Shown here: positions 16,271 to 26,049 of the stretch, in pieces
How positions within the stretch are numbered: the first letter of the stretch is position 1
Layout of the letters: each line of letters starts with the position of its first letter
NCBI GenBank assembly: GCA_963755395.1
Contig: CAVWJJ010000002.1
Location: 248,001-312,000 of the forward strand
DNA length: 64,000 bases
Reading direction: 5' to 3'
From: DAHVFK01 sp963755395
GTDB taxonomy: Bacteria > Pseudomonadota > Gammaproteobacteria > Burkholderiales > SG8-39
Position numbers and translations under genes: made by a program
The notes under the pieces: model-generated
What the model saw: only the letters and a program-made list of their open reading frames with translations
Databases searched by the model: none
What the model was told of the DNA's origin: nothing

Positions 16271-18133
16271 TCAGATCCGAGGGCCGGAAACGTGCGCCTC
16301 TGAAACCTGCAATAGCGAGCGTACGAACTCGCCGACCGCAGCAAGAGTCGCTCCGCGCGCCTGAATCGTCGGGTAGTGGCCGCATTCGGCGATCTTCAGC
16401 GTGTCAATGCGCCCGGGGGCGCAGGTGCGAAGTGCCTCGAGTTGCTTTCCCGAAAAGAATTCGTCGTTCTCACCCTGGATCGCGAGCACAGGGCAGCGTA
16501 TACGCGCTACATAGGGGTCCAGTCCCCAGCCGGCAGCAGCCTCTTCCGAAGTCCAGACCTCGACCAGGCGCTCAAACAGTGTCTCTGCTTTCCTACCGTG
16601 ATGACGCTCAAGGCGTGCCTTCAGATCGCCGTGATTGAAATCCGAAATCTGTGTGCGAATGGCGTCGACTGTCTTTTCCTCCCGAAACAGATGCGGCGAT
16701 ATGGCCACGACGCCACGCACCGATTCCGGGTGCGCTCCGGCAAACGCCAACGCGATCGATGCGCCGTCGGATTGGCCGATCAGTATTACGTCATGCGCCT
16801 TGGCCTGACCGAGAATTTCCGGCAGAACGTGCAGCGCTTCCCGCAGAAGATAGTCCCGCTGATAGGGGCGAACCAGCGCTTCCGAGTCGCCCGAGCCCCA
16901 ACGATCGTAGATCAACGCGCCGCATCCCGTCGCTCGTACGATTTGGTCGGGGAAATCCCCCCACATCCGTGTGCTGCCCAATGCGTCGTGCAGGAATATG
17001 AGCGCCGGCGCGCGACCGGTGCCGGGACCTCGCCAGTGGCCGCGCAATACGTGTCCGTCCGCCCGAAGCGTAAGCTGCCGCAGCGCGCGCTCCACGACTT
17101 CGCGAAAATCGGCCGGCGTCAGGGCGACGAGATCGCATTCGGTCGCGGCGAAGAAGGCTTCCACTGCCGAGGCTGCCTCTGCGGTGGCGCGGCCGCGCAG
17201 TGCCGCTTCCAGATCAAAGATCGTTCGTGGCGGCGTGACGAAGAAATCGCCAGTCAGCAGAACTTCCCTGACGCGGGTTAGCCCCGGGCCCTCCAACCGA
17301 ATGTCGGCGCGTAGCGTTCCGCCACGCCGCACGAGCGTCGCCGAAACGAGCGAGTCGTCCGCTTCCGGCGCGTCGACCAGGTGCACGAACTCGTCGGTGC
17401 CAAATTCGCGTTCATAGAGCGCCGTCGCGAGAGATTCCTCGTATTGCGAGGCGGAGTCCCACTGCGGGGTCATTCCCAATTCTTCGCGGAAGCCTGCCAG
17501 CATCGCCGCGTAGACCTCGTCCAGGGACGGCGTCCGGCCCAGCACCTCGCGCACCGTAATCACGCGCCTGCGCGCATCGTCGAGGGAGCGCTTGGCGAGC
17601 TTCTCCACGGGTACCTTGAGGGCTTCGATCATGCGCGCCGGATCGAAGTCGATAAGCAACGTGCCTTGATAGAACAGCGTGCCGCCATCGAAGAAGCCGC
17701 CAGTGCCGCTGATCTTGCGGCCGTCCACCTCGATGTCGTTTCTGGGTCGGAATTCTGCGGGAATGCCCAGCCGCTGCAGTCCTGAGGCTGCCGCCCGGCA
17801 GATGCGAGCGGCAATCTCGGCGAGGTCAGTCGTGCCTAGCCGGCGGCGGTCCATCACCAGTTCCCAGCCGATCTGTCCCTCGTCCAAATAGAGTCCCCCG
17901 CCGCCGGTGATCCGGCGGCCGACCTCGATGCCGGTCCGCCGGCAGTAGTCGAGGCGAACTTCGTGCGCAAGAATTTGGTGCAGTCCGACCAGCGCTGACG
18001 GGTGGAAACGAAGGAAGCGGATAGTGTCCGGGATCTTACCGGCATTGCGTGCCTCGATCAGGGCCTGATCGAAAGCGACATTCGCGCGCGCGCCGCGAAT
18101 TCCGGTGTCGATTACGCGATCGGGGGTTTGCAC
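16271..18133 (-). CDS. Fused lipoate-protein ligase A and alpha/beta hydrolase
   Basis: A 620-residue two-enzyme protein with no stop between the halves. Residues 1-250 are an LplA/BPL catalytic domain: GRRITGGGGLYLDEG (72-86) for lipoyl-AMP, Lys140 in GRKISGTGGFFDGGT, and YQGTLLIDFD. Residues ~270-350 resemble the small LplA C-terminal domain. Residues ~360-605 are an alpha/beta hydrolase with FLHDALGS, nucleophile Ser455 in GQSDG, Asp557 in GENDEFF and His586 in CGHYPT, so both active sites look intact. LplA joins lipoate (or octanoate) to E2/H proteins. A linked hydrolase could release or prepare the substrate, but that is speculation. GTG at 18133 is the only plausible start. Confidence 0.82.
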   Translation of the reverse strand: MQTPDRVIDTGIRGARANVAFDQALIEARNAGKIPDTIRFLRFHPSALVGLHQILAHEVRLDYCRRTGIEVGRRITGGGGLYLDEGQIGWELVMDRRRLGTTDLAEIAARICRAAASGLQRLGIPAEFRPRNDIEVDGRKISGTGGFFDGGTLFYQGTLLIDFDPARMIEALKVPVEKLAKRSLDDARRRVITVREVLGRTPSLDEVYAAMLAGFREELGMTPQWDSASQYEESLATALYEREFGTDEFVHLVDAPEADDSLVSATLVRRGGTLRADIRLEGPGLTRVREVLLTGDFFVTPPRTIFDLEAALRGRATAEAASAVEAFFAATECDLVALTPADFREVVERALRQLTLRADGHVLRGHWRGPGTGRAPALIFLHDALGSTRMWGDFPDQIVRATGCGALIYDRWGSGDSEALVRPYQRDYLLREALHVLPEILGQAKAHDVILIGQSDGASIALAFAGAHPESVRGVVAISPHLFREEKTVDAIRTQISDFNHGDLKARLERHHGRKAETLFERLVEVWTSEEAAAGWGLDPYVARIRCPVLAIQGENDEFFSGKQLEALRTCAPGRIDTLKIAECGHYPTIQARGATLAAVGEFVRSLLQVSEAHVSGPRI

Positions 18134-18239
18134 TAGCGGAAAACGATGCTCGAATGCCTCGGCAGATGTTACGCCATTTCGCGATTGGTCGGCGTGCTAA
18201 GCTTTCGTGCGCCCAAGATTCAGCGCCGCACTACGCACT

Positions 18240-19064
18240 ATGCACGAGGACAACCCTTCCAGCATACCGGTGGATGCAGAGTTCCTGGCGCAGATGGATG
18301 GCGCGTACACGGGATGGCGCGACCCCGCCAAACGTCTGCGCGACGCGCTCGCGAACAATGAGCTGCAGCTTTACATCCAGCCAATCGCGAAACTTGGCGA
18401 AAACCGGTTTGTGGCGGCCGAAGTGCTGGTGCGCCTGCGCGAGGAAGAAAAGAAAATGCTTCCGCCGGGCGATTTCCTCCCGGTGTTCGAGCAGTTCGGG
18501 ATGATGCCTGATCTGGACCGATGGGTCGTGAGGCAGATTGTTCGGCGCATTCCCCACCACGCCCCTGGAGGGTTTCACCAGTTCAGCATCAACGTTGCGG
18601 GAAAGACATTGCTGGACCCGGATTTTCCGGAACATGTGTCTCGGACGCTGCGCGAGTTCGGCGTGCCAGCGCAGGCCTTGTGTTTCGAAATCGACGAGAT
18701 CGACATCCTCGGAAGGTTGGAGGCAGCGGTGCAGTTTAGTGCCAAGGTGCGCAGGCTGGGCTGCCGGGTGGCCATCGATGGTTTTGGTCGGCGCTCGGCT
18801 TCGTTTGCGCCGTTGAAGAGCTTGCGCATCGACTACTTCAAGGTCGACGGATCGATCACGCGCAACATCCTGAGCAGCGAGTCTGCGTTGAACAAGTTAC
18901 GCACGATCGTTCGTGTGGCGCACGCGATCAAGGTCGACGTGATCGCCGAGTTCGTGGAGGAAACCGAGGTCCTGGTGCGTCTGTTTGCTCTTGGCGTGGG
19001 TTATGCGCAGGGGTTCGGCATCGCGCGGCCGACACCGTTGGAAGCTGACCCCCAGGGACAGTGA
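18240..19064 (+). CDS. EAL-domain protein with degenerate active site
   Basis: A 274-residue stand-alone EAL (c-di-GMP phosphodiesterase) domain. EAL is EVL at 61-63, Asn118 in SINVAGK is kept, Glu150 in CFEIDEID is kept, Lys201 in YFKVDGS is kept and QGFG (257-260) is kept. The critical DDFG motif reads IDGFG, so the second metal-binding Asp is Gly181. Loss of that residue usually abolishes hydrolysis, so it may be a c-di-GMP receptor or protein-interaction module. The first ~25 residues are not part of the fold. ATG 18240 is preferred over an in-frame GTG at 18207. Confidence 0.85.
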   Translation: MHEDNPSSIPVDAEFLAQMDGAYTGWRDPAKRLRDALANNELQLYIQPIAKLGENRFVAAEVLVRLREEEKKMLPPGDFLPVFEQFGMMPDLDRWVVRQIVRRIPHHAPGGFHQFSINVAGKTLLDPDFPEHVSRTLREFGVPAQALCFEIDEIDILGRLEAAVQFSAKVRRLGCRVAIDGFGRRSASFAPLKSLRIDYFKVDGSITRNILSSESALNKLRTIVRVAHAIKVDVIAEFVEETEVLVRLFALGVGYAQGFGIARPTPLEADPQGQ

Positions 19065-19082
19065 CGCAAGAGGATGACGTGT

Positions 19083-19634
19083 ATGGACCAGGCCGTAATC
19101 CGTGCTCTGGCGAAATGGCCGACCGTACCGGCGGTATACGGCTGGCTCGCGCTGGACGAGCGCGGCAACTGGCTGCTGCGCAATCCTGCGACGGGCGAGT
19201 TCGGGCGGATCGGCAATGCTGCACTGCGCGACTTCATCTGCCGTAACTACGCGCCGGATGCGCGCGGCTGCTGGTACTTCCAGAACGGACCGCAACGCGT
19301 CTACGCGCGGCTTGCCTGTGCCCCGTTCGTCTTTCGCCTCGAGGGCGGACGGCTCATTGACCACTGTGGCCGCCTCATCGGGCCGCTCCGCGGCGCGTGG
19401 CGCGACGAGCGTGGCGCGCTGATAATCGTAGCCACATCGGGGATCGGGAACGTCGATGATCGCGATCTTCTCGCAGCGAGCGACCTGATCGACGATTCGG
19501 GCGCGGTGGCTTGGTTCGATTGCGCCGCCGGGCGCGTCCCGCTCGGAAGGATCCTGCGCGCCGATTTGCCGGCCAAGTTTGGTTTCGTTCCCGAACCGCG
19601 CCCGGACCCGTACGCGGGTGCGGATATGGGTTAG
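19083..19634 (+). CDS. Conserved hypothetical protein
   Basis: A 183-residue soluble protein without signal peptide or membrane segment. It opens MDQAVIRALAKWPTVPAVYGWLALDERGNW and is rich in W, R, G and D. It has a beta-strand-like alternating pattern and no recognisable catalytic motif. It resembles a family of ~170-residue uncharacterised betaproteobacterial proteins of DUF type, whose accession I will not guess. ATG 19083 is chosen because AAGAGG (19068-19073) lies 9 bp before it. ATG 19074 directly abuts that sequence and could not be initiated from it. It ends 30 bp before the str-operon promoter. Confidence 0.65.
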   Translation: MDQAVIRALAKWPTVPAVYGWLALDERGNWLLRNPATGEFGRIGNAALRDFICRNYAPDARGCWYFQNGPQRVYARLACAPFVFRLEGGRLIDHCGRLIGPLRGAWRDERGALIIVATSGIGNVDDRDLLAASDLIDDSGAVAWFDCAAGRVPLGRILRADLPAKFGFVPEPRPDPYAGADMG

Positions 19635-19663
19635 AGAAGCATCAAACTTGCCCTGCATAATCC

Positions 19664-19693
19664 TTGACGCTATATAAAAAACCCCTTTATAAT
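19664..19693 (+). promoter_or_regulatory. sigma70 promoter of the str operon
   Basis: TTGACG (19664-19669) and a perfect TATAAT (19688-19693) are separated by 18 bp in an AT-rich island within GC-rich DNA. The rpsL start is 80 bp downstream, leaving a short leader. This is the strongest promoter match in the window. Confidence 0.85.
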
Positions 19694-19772
19694 CCGGCCT
19701 CTCTTTTTTTGCACCTGGGCGACAGCGGGTGGTCAACGCGGTCGCCCGGTTCGTTTCTGGACACGGAAAAAA

Positions 19773-20150
19773 ATGCCTACCGTCAATCAGTTAGTGCGCG
19801 GCGTGCGGACCGCCCGGCGCCCGAAATCGAAGGTGCCAGCGCTCGCCGGCTCGCCCCAAAAACGAGGCGTTTGCACCAGGGTCTATACGACCACGCCAAA
19901 GAAGCCGAACTCGGCCCTGCGCAAAGTCGCGAAGGTTCGGCTCACCAACGGCTTCGAGGTGATTGGCTACATCGGCGGCGAAGGCCACAACTTGCAGGAG
20001 CACTCGGTGGTGCTAATCCGCGGCGGTCGGGTGAAGGATCTGCCGGGCGTGCGCTATCACATCGTGCGTGGTTCGCTGGACACGCAGGGGGTCAAGGACC
20101 GCAAGCAGAGCCGCTCCAAGTACGGCGCCAAACGGGCCAAGGCCGCCTGA
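19773..20150 (+). CDS. rpsL: 30S ribosomal protein S12
   Basis: A 125-residue S12, the decoding-site protein. TTTPKKPNSALRK holds Lys42/Lys43, and GRVKDLPGVRYH holds Lys88. These are the positions whose mutation gives streptomycin resistance, and both carry the wild-type residues. First gene of the str operon, 80 bp after a strong promoter. Confidence 0.98.
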   Translation: MPTVNQLVRGVRTARRPKSKVPALAGSPQKRGVCTRVYTTTPKKPNSALRKVAKVRLTNGFEVIGYIGGEGHNLQEHSVVLIRGGRVKDLPGVRYHIVRGSLDTQGVKDRKQSRSKYGAKRAKAA

Positions 20151-20172
20151 GCCCGGCAAGACAGAGGAAATC

Positions 20173-20643
20173 ATGCCCCGTCGCAGAGAAGTCCCGAAAC
20201 GCGAGATCCTGGCGGATCCGAAGTTCCACAACACCGATGTCGCCAAGTTCATCAACGTCCTGATGACGCGCGGCAAGAAGTCGGTAGCTGAGCGCATCGT
20301 GTACGGCGCGTTCAACGTCATCAAGTCGAAGGCGGGAAAGGATCCGGTCGAGGTCTTCACCCAGGCGGTGCAGAACGTGAAGCCGGTAGTCGAGGTCAAG
20401 AGCCGCCGAGTGGGCGGCGCGAACTACCAGGTCCCGGTGGAAGTGCGGCCGGTGCGTCGCGTCGCGCTGGCAATGCGCTGGATTCGCGAGGCGGCTCAGA
20501 AGCGCGGAGAGAAGTCGATGACCGTACGCTTGGCTGGGGAGTTGCAGGAGGCCGCGGAAGGGCGAGGCGGCGCGATGAAGAAACGCGAGGAAGTGCACCG
20601 CATGGCGGACGCGAACAAGGCGTTCTCGCACTACAGGTTTTGA
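20173..20643 (+). CDS. rpsG: 30S ribosomal protein S7
   Basis: A 156-residue S7, which nucleates assembly of the 30S head and binds 16S rRNA at the mRNA exit. It starts MPRRREVPKREILADPKF (ATG 20173, with AGAGGAA upstream) and contains VGGANYQVPVEVRPVRR. In E. coli S7 is the translational repressor of the str operon through the S12-S7 spacer. That spacer is only 22 bp here, so the same structure is unlikely. Confidence 0.98.
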   Translation: MPRRREVPKREILADPKFHNTDVAKFINVLMTRGKKSVAERIVYGAFNVIKSKAGKDPVEVFTQAVQNVKPVVEVKSRRVGGANYQVPVEVRPVRRVALAMRWIREAAQKRGEKSMTVRLAGELQEAAEGRGGAMKKREEVHRMADANKAFSHYRF

Positions 20644-20709
20644 GGCTTGCTATTGGCGGGTCGCGCCCCCATTTAGGGTGCCCCGAACGGACAAAGGATG
20701 GGCATTACT

Positions 20710-22803
20710 GTGGCACGTAAGACTCCAATCGAGCGCTATCGCAATATCGGCATCAGCGCGCATATCGATGCGGGCAAGACCACGACCACCGAGCGCATTC
20801 TGTTCTATACCGGCGTGAACCATAAGATCGGCGAGGTGCACGACGGCGCAGCGACCATGGACTGGATGGAGCAGGAACAGGAGCGCGGCATCACCATCAC
20901 GTCGGCCGCGACCACGTGCTACTGGAAGGGGATGGACCTCACCTATCCGGAGCACCATATCAACATCATCGATACCCCCGGGCACGTCGATTTCACGATC
21001 GAGGTCGAGCGTTCGCTGCGCGTGCTCGACGGCGCTTGCATGGTGTACTGCGCGGTTGGCGGCGTGCAGCCGCAATCCGAAACGGTATGGCGCCAGGCGA
21101 CCAAGTACCGGGTGCCACGGCTCGCGTTCGTGAACAAAATGGATCGTGTCGGGGCGAACTTCTTCAAGGTCTATGACCAGATGAAGCTGCGCCTGAAGGC
21201 TAACCCGGTCCCGATCCAGTTGCCGATCGGCGCGGAGGAGAAGTTTCAGGGTGTGGTCGATCTCGTCACCATGCAGGCGATCTACTGGGACGAAGCTTCC
21301 CAGGGGATGAAGTTCGAGCGCAGAGACATCCCTGCGGATCTCGCGCCCAAGGCCAAGGAATGGCGCGAGAAGATGGTTGAGGCTGCGGCCGAAGCGAACG
21401 AAGAGCTGATGAACAAGTACCTCGAGACCAGCGAACTATCCCTCGAGGAAATCAAGCAGGGCATCCGCATCCGGACGATCAACAACGAAATCGTTCCGAT
21501 GCTGTGCGGCTCCGCGTTCAAGAATAAGGGCGTTCAGGCGATGCTGGACGCGGTGATCGACTATTTGCCCTCGCCAGTTGACATTCCGCCGGTCAAGGGC
21601 CAGAAGGAAAACGGTGAGCCCGATGTGCGCAAGGCGGAGGATGGCGAACCCTTTGCCGGGCTGGCCTTCAAGATCGCGACTGACCCGTACGTCGGTCAGT
21701 TGACCTTTATTCGGGTGTACTCGGGTGTGCTGTCGTCGGGCGACACGGTGTATACGTCGGTCCGCGGCAGGAAGGAGCGCGTCGGTCGCCTGCTGCAAAT
21801 GCACGCGAACGAGCGCAAGGATATCAAGGAGGTTCGCGCAGGTGACATCGCGGCGGCAGTGGGGATGAAGGACGTCACTACCGGCGAGACGATCTGTGAC
21901 GTCAACAAGGTCATCACGCTGGAGAAGATGGAGTTTCCGGATCCCGTCATCTCGCAGGCAGTTGAGCCCAAGACCAAGGCCGACCAGGAGAAGATGGGCG
22001 TCGCGCTTGGGCGCTTAGCCCAGGAAGACCCCTCGTTCCGCGTGCGCACCGACGAGGAGTCGGGCCAGACGATCATATCCGGGATGGGTGAGCTGCATCT
22101 CGAGATTCTGGTCGATCGGATGAAGCGCGAGTTTGGCGTGGAGGCTTCGGTGGGCAAGCCGCAGGTCGCCTACCGCGAGACGTTCAAGAAATCGGTCGAA
22201 TCCGAAGGCAAGTTTATCAAGCAGTCCGGCGGTCGGGGCCAATACGGCCACGTCTGGCTCAAGCTCGAGCCGCAACCTGCGGGCAAGGGCTACGAATTTG
22301 TCGATGCGATCAAGGGCGGCTCGGTGCCGCGCGAGTTCATTCCAGCAGTGCAGAAGGGCGTTCTGGAAGCGCTGCAGGATGGCGTGCTCGCCGGCTATCC
22401 GGTGGTGGACGTCAAAGCGACCCTGTTCGACGGCTCCTACCACGAAGTCGATTCGAATGAGAATGCGTTCAAGATGGCTGCCATATTCGCGTTCAAGGAC
22501 GGCATGCGCAGCGCCACTCCGGTGTTGCTCGAGCCGGTGATGGCGGTCGAGGTGGAGACGCCCGAGGAGAAGATGGGCGACGTGATGGGCGATCTTTCGT
22601 CGCGTCGGGGCATCATCCAGGGCATGGATGATCTGCCGGGCGGCAAGGCGATCAAGGCCGAAGTTCCGCTAGGCGAGATGTTCGGTTATTCGACGACGCT
22701 GCGCTCCCTTACTCAGGGCCGTGCTACGTACACGATGGAATTCAAGCACTACGCCGAGGCGCCGCGCAGCGTCGCAGAGGCGGTTATCAGCAGCAAGAAG
22801 TAA
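20710..22803 (+). CDS. fusA: Elongation factor G
   Basis: A 697-residue EF-G, the GTPase that drives ribosomal translocation. G1 AHIDAGKTT, G3 DTPGHVDF and G4 NKMDRVG are visible, followed by domains II-V ending in the conserved YTMEFKHYAEAP region. Family similarity starts at ARKTPIERYRN, which favours GTG 20710. An ATG at 20698 would add four residues but sits directly against the AAAGG Shine-Dalgarno (20693-20697). The GTG lies 12 bp from it, slightly long but workable. Confidence 0.96.
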   Translation: MARKTPIERYRNIGISAHIDAGKTTTTERILFYTGVNHKIGEVHDGAATMDWMEQEQERGITITSAATTCYWKGMDLTYPEHHINIIDTPGHVDFTIEVERSLRVLDGACMVYCAVGGVQPQSETVWRQATKYRVPRLAFVNKMDRVGANFFKVYDQMKLRLKANPVPIQLPIGAEEKFQGVVDLVTMQAIYWDEASQGMKFERRDIPADLAPKAKEWREKMVEAAAEANEELMNKYLETSELSLEEIKQGIRIRTINNEIVPMLCGSAFKNKGVQAMLDAVIDYLPSPVDIPPVKGQKENGEPDVRKAEDGEPFAGLAFKIATDPYVGQLTFIRVYSGVLSSGDTVYTSVRGRKERVGRLLQMHANERKDIKEVRAGDIAAAVGMKDVTTGETICDVNKVITLEKMEFPDPVISQAVEPKTKADQEKMGVALGRLAQEDPSFRVRTDEESGQTIISGMGELHLEILVDRMKREFGVEASVGKPQVAYRETFKKSVESEGKFIKQSGGRGQYGHVWLKLEPQPAGKGYEFVDAIKGGSVPREFIPAVQKGVLEALQDGVLAGYPVVDVKATLFDGSYHEVDSNENAFKMAAIFAFKDGMRSATPVLLEPVMAVEVETPEEKMGDVMGDLSSRRGIIQGMDDLPGGKAIKAEVPLGEMFGYSTTLRSLTQGRATYTMEFKHYAEAPRSVAEAVISSKK

Positions 22804-22827
22804 TCATAAGAACCGAGGAAGAGCGTC

Positions 22828-24018
<1,191 letters not shown>

Positions 24019-24023
24019 GGACA

Positions 24024-24335
24024 ATGGAAAGCCAACGTATCCGCATCCGTCTCAAGGCATACGACTATCGCCTGATCGATCAGTCGGCGCTGGAGATCGT
24101 CGACACGGCGAAACGTACGGGCGCGGTTGTGCGCGGCCCGGTGCCGCTGCCGACGCGCAGGCAGCGGTTCGATCTTCTTCGCTCGCCGCATGTCAATAAG
24201 ACGTCGCGCGAACAGCTCGAGATCCGTACTCACCTGCGACTGATGGATATCATCGATCCGACCGACAAGACCGTGGACGCGCTGATGAAGCTCGACCTGC
24301 CCGCCGGAGTCGACGTGGAAATCAAGGTGCAGTAA
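24024..24335 (+). CDS. rpsJ: 30S ribosomal protein S10
   Basis: A 103-residue S10 (NusE), a 30S head protein that also joins the NusB antitermination complex. It begins MESQRIRIRLKAYDYRLIDQS at ATG 24024, only 5 bp after the tuf stop, so it is transcribed with the str genes. LPTRRQRFDLLRSPHVNKTSREQ is the conserved loop. Confidence 0.97.
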   Translation: MESQRIRIRLKAYDYRLIDQSALEIVDTAKRTGAVVRGPVPLPTRRQRFDLLRSPHVNKTSREQLEIRTHLRLMDIIDPTDKTVDALMKLDLPAGVDVEIKVQ

Positions 24336-24470
24336 GAAACAAGCATTAGGAACGTTTTCATTTGCTTCGGCTCCCTTATTTGCCGGAGCGCCGGATTCCC
24401 GGGCGACCGGGTGGATGATTGACAGTAAGGCCGGCCAATTGCAGCCGGCGCCTCAAGAGAGGTTAAGAAA
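24336..24470 (+). promoter_or_regulatory. S10-operon leader between rpsJ and rplC
   Basis: The 135-bp gap is long for this cluster. It holds a perfect hairpin GCCGGC-CAATTGCA-GCCGGC at 24430-24449 and a second possible stem around CCGGATTCCCGGGCGACCGGG (near 24393-24412). No U tract follows, so it is not a terminator. Its position suggests a regulatory leader or an internal promoter region; in E. coli L4 regulates the S10 operon from a leader upstream of rpsJ. No confident promoter seen. Confidence 0.4.
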
Positions 24471-25109
24471 ATGACTATTGGACTCGTCGGCCGCAAGGTC
24501 GGCATGACGCGCATCTTTACCGATGACGGCGACACGCTTCCGGTGACCGTCCTCGACGTGTCCGACAACCGGATCACGCAGATCAAGACGCCCGAAAACG
24601 ACGGCTATGCCGCGGTGCAGGTTGCGTTCGGCAAGCGCCGAGCCAGTCGTGTCGTCAAACCGCTTGCCGGGCATCTCGCCAAGGCCGCGGTGGAAGCGGG
24701 CCGCACCCTCAGGGAATTCCGCGCCAAACCCGAGGAGCTTGCCGACCTTAAGGTCGGCGCAAAGCTCGGTGTTGAACTATTCAAGGTAGGGCAGAAGGTC
24801 GACGTGACCGGAATCTCGATTGGCAAAGGGTTCGCGGGCGTGATCAAGCGCCATCACTTCTCATCTAACCGCGCCTCGCACGGCAACTCGGTTTCGCACA
24901 ATAAGCCGGGCTCCACGGGGCAGAACCAGGATCCTGGGCGCGTATTCCCCGGCAAGCGCATGGCCGGCCACCTCGGCGATGTTCGACGCACGGTGCAGAA
25001 CCTTGTCGTAGTACGCGTCGACGCGGAGCGCCAGCTGCTGCTAGTAAGGGGAGCAGTTCCCGGGTCCCGCGGCCGCGACGTAATCGTGCGGCCAACGGCC
25101 AAGGGTTAG
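24471..25109 (+). CDS. rplC: 50S ribosomal protein L3
   Basis: A 212-residue L3, an early-assembly 23S-binding protein near the peptidyl-transferase centre. It starts MTIGLVGRKVGMTRIFTDDG and contains the loop SHGNSVSHNKPGSTGQNQDPGRV. The Gln in that loop is the site methylated by PrmB in proteobacteria. AGAGAGG lies upstream of the ATG. Confidence 0.97.
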   Translation: MTIGLVGRKVGMTRIFTDDGDTLPVTVLDVSDNRITQIKTPENDGYAAVQVAFGKRRASRVVKPLAGHLAKAAVEAGRTLREFRAKPEELADLKVGAKLGVELFKVGQKVDVTGISIGKGFAGVIKRHHFSSNRASHGNSVSHNKPGSTGQNQDPGRVFPGKRMAGHLGDVRRTVQNLVVVRVDAERQLLLVRGAVPGSRGRDVIVRPTAKG

Positions 25110-25117
25110 GAGGCGCC

Positions 25118-25735
25118 ATGGAACTCAAGATGGTCAATGATAAGGGCGCCGCGGGTACCTTCAATGCGCCCGATGCGCTGTTCGGGCGCGACTTCAACGA
25201 GGACTTGGTGCACCAGGTCGTCGTCGCCTACCAGGCGAATGCCAGGCTCGGGACACGCAAGCAGAAAGAGCGCAGCGAGGTGGCCAAGTCGACGCGCAAG
25301 CCCTGGCGGCAGAAGGGTACCGGCCGTGCGCGCGCGGGCATGGCATCGAGTCCGCTGTGGCGCGGCGGCGGCAAGATTTTCGCCGCCAGTCCAGACGAGA
25401 ACTTCTCGCACAAGGTCAACCGCAAGATGTACCGGGCAGGGATGGCATCCATCCTGTCGCAGCTTGCGCGGGAGGATCGAATCCGCGTCGTAGATGACTT
25501 CAAGCTGGAGGCGCCGAAAACAAAGCTACTGGCGCAGAAGGTGAAGTCGATGGGGTTCACCGGCTTGTTGCTGATCACGGACGAGGTCGACCAAAACCTG
25601 CTGCTGTCTTCACGTAACCTGCCGAATGTGATGGTGGTTGCGGCGCAGCATGCGAATCCCGAGGCGCTGGTGCGCTTTCCGAATGTATTGCTGACCAAGA
25701 AGGCGGTACAGAAGCTCGAGGAGATGCTGAAATGA
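25118..25735 (+). CDS. rplD: 50S ribosomal protein L4
   Basis: A 205-residue L4 lining the exit tunnel. The conserved tunnel loop KSTRKPWRQKGTGRARAGMASSPLWRGGG is present, where macrolide-resistance changes arise in other species; it looks wild type. The stop overlaps the rplW start (ATGA). Confidence 0.97.
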   Translation: MELKMVNDKGAAGTFNAPDALFGRDFNEDLVHQVVVAYQANARLGTRKQKERSEVAKSTRKPWRQKGTGRARAGMASSPLWRGGGKIFAASPDENFSHKVNRKMYRAGMASILSQLAREDRIRVVDDFKLEAPKTKLLAQKVKSMGFTGLLLITDEVDQNLLLSSRNLPNVMVVAAQHANPEALVRFPNVLLTKKAVQKLEEMLK

Positions 25736-26046
25736 CGGCGACCAAGAAGTACAGCGCCGATCGGCTGATGAAGGTGGTTCTGGCGCCAATAGTGTCGGAA
25801 AAGAGCACGATGCTGGCCGAGCGCAATAGGCAGTATGTGTTTCGTGTCGCCGACGATGCGAGCAAGCCGGAGATCAAGGCCGCAGTCGAGCTGCTGTTCA
25901 AAACTACGGTCGACTCGGTGACGGTGTCCAACGTGAAGGGCAAAGCCAAGCGCTTCGGTCGCTTCAACGGCCGCCGACGCAACTGGAAGAAAGCCTTCGT
26001 CTGCCTCGCGCCGGGGCAGGAAATCAATTTCGCGGCGACGGAGTAA
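25732..26046 (+). CDS. rplW: 50S ribosomal protein L23
   Basis: A 104-residue L23 at the tunnel exit, the docking site for trigger factor and SRP. APIVSEKSTMLAERNRQYVFRV and TVSNVKGKAKRFGRFNGRRRNWKKA are typical. Coupled to rplD by a four-base overlap. Confidence 0.97.
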   Translation: MTATKKYSADRLMKVVLAPIVSEKSTMLAERNRQYVFRVADDASKPEIKAAVELLFKTTVDSVTVSNVKGKAKRFGRFNGRRRNWKKAFVCLAPGQEINFAATE

Positions 26047-26049
26047 GCC

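Noticed and set aside
24430..24449. GCCGGC hairpin as a terminator after rpsJ
   Set aside because: No U tract follows and the downstream ribosomal genes need read-through.
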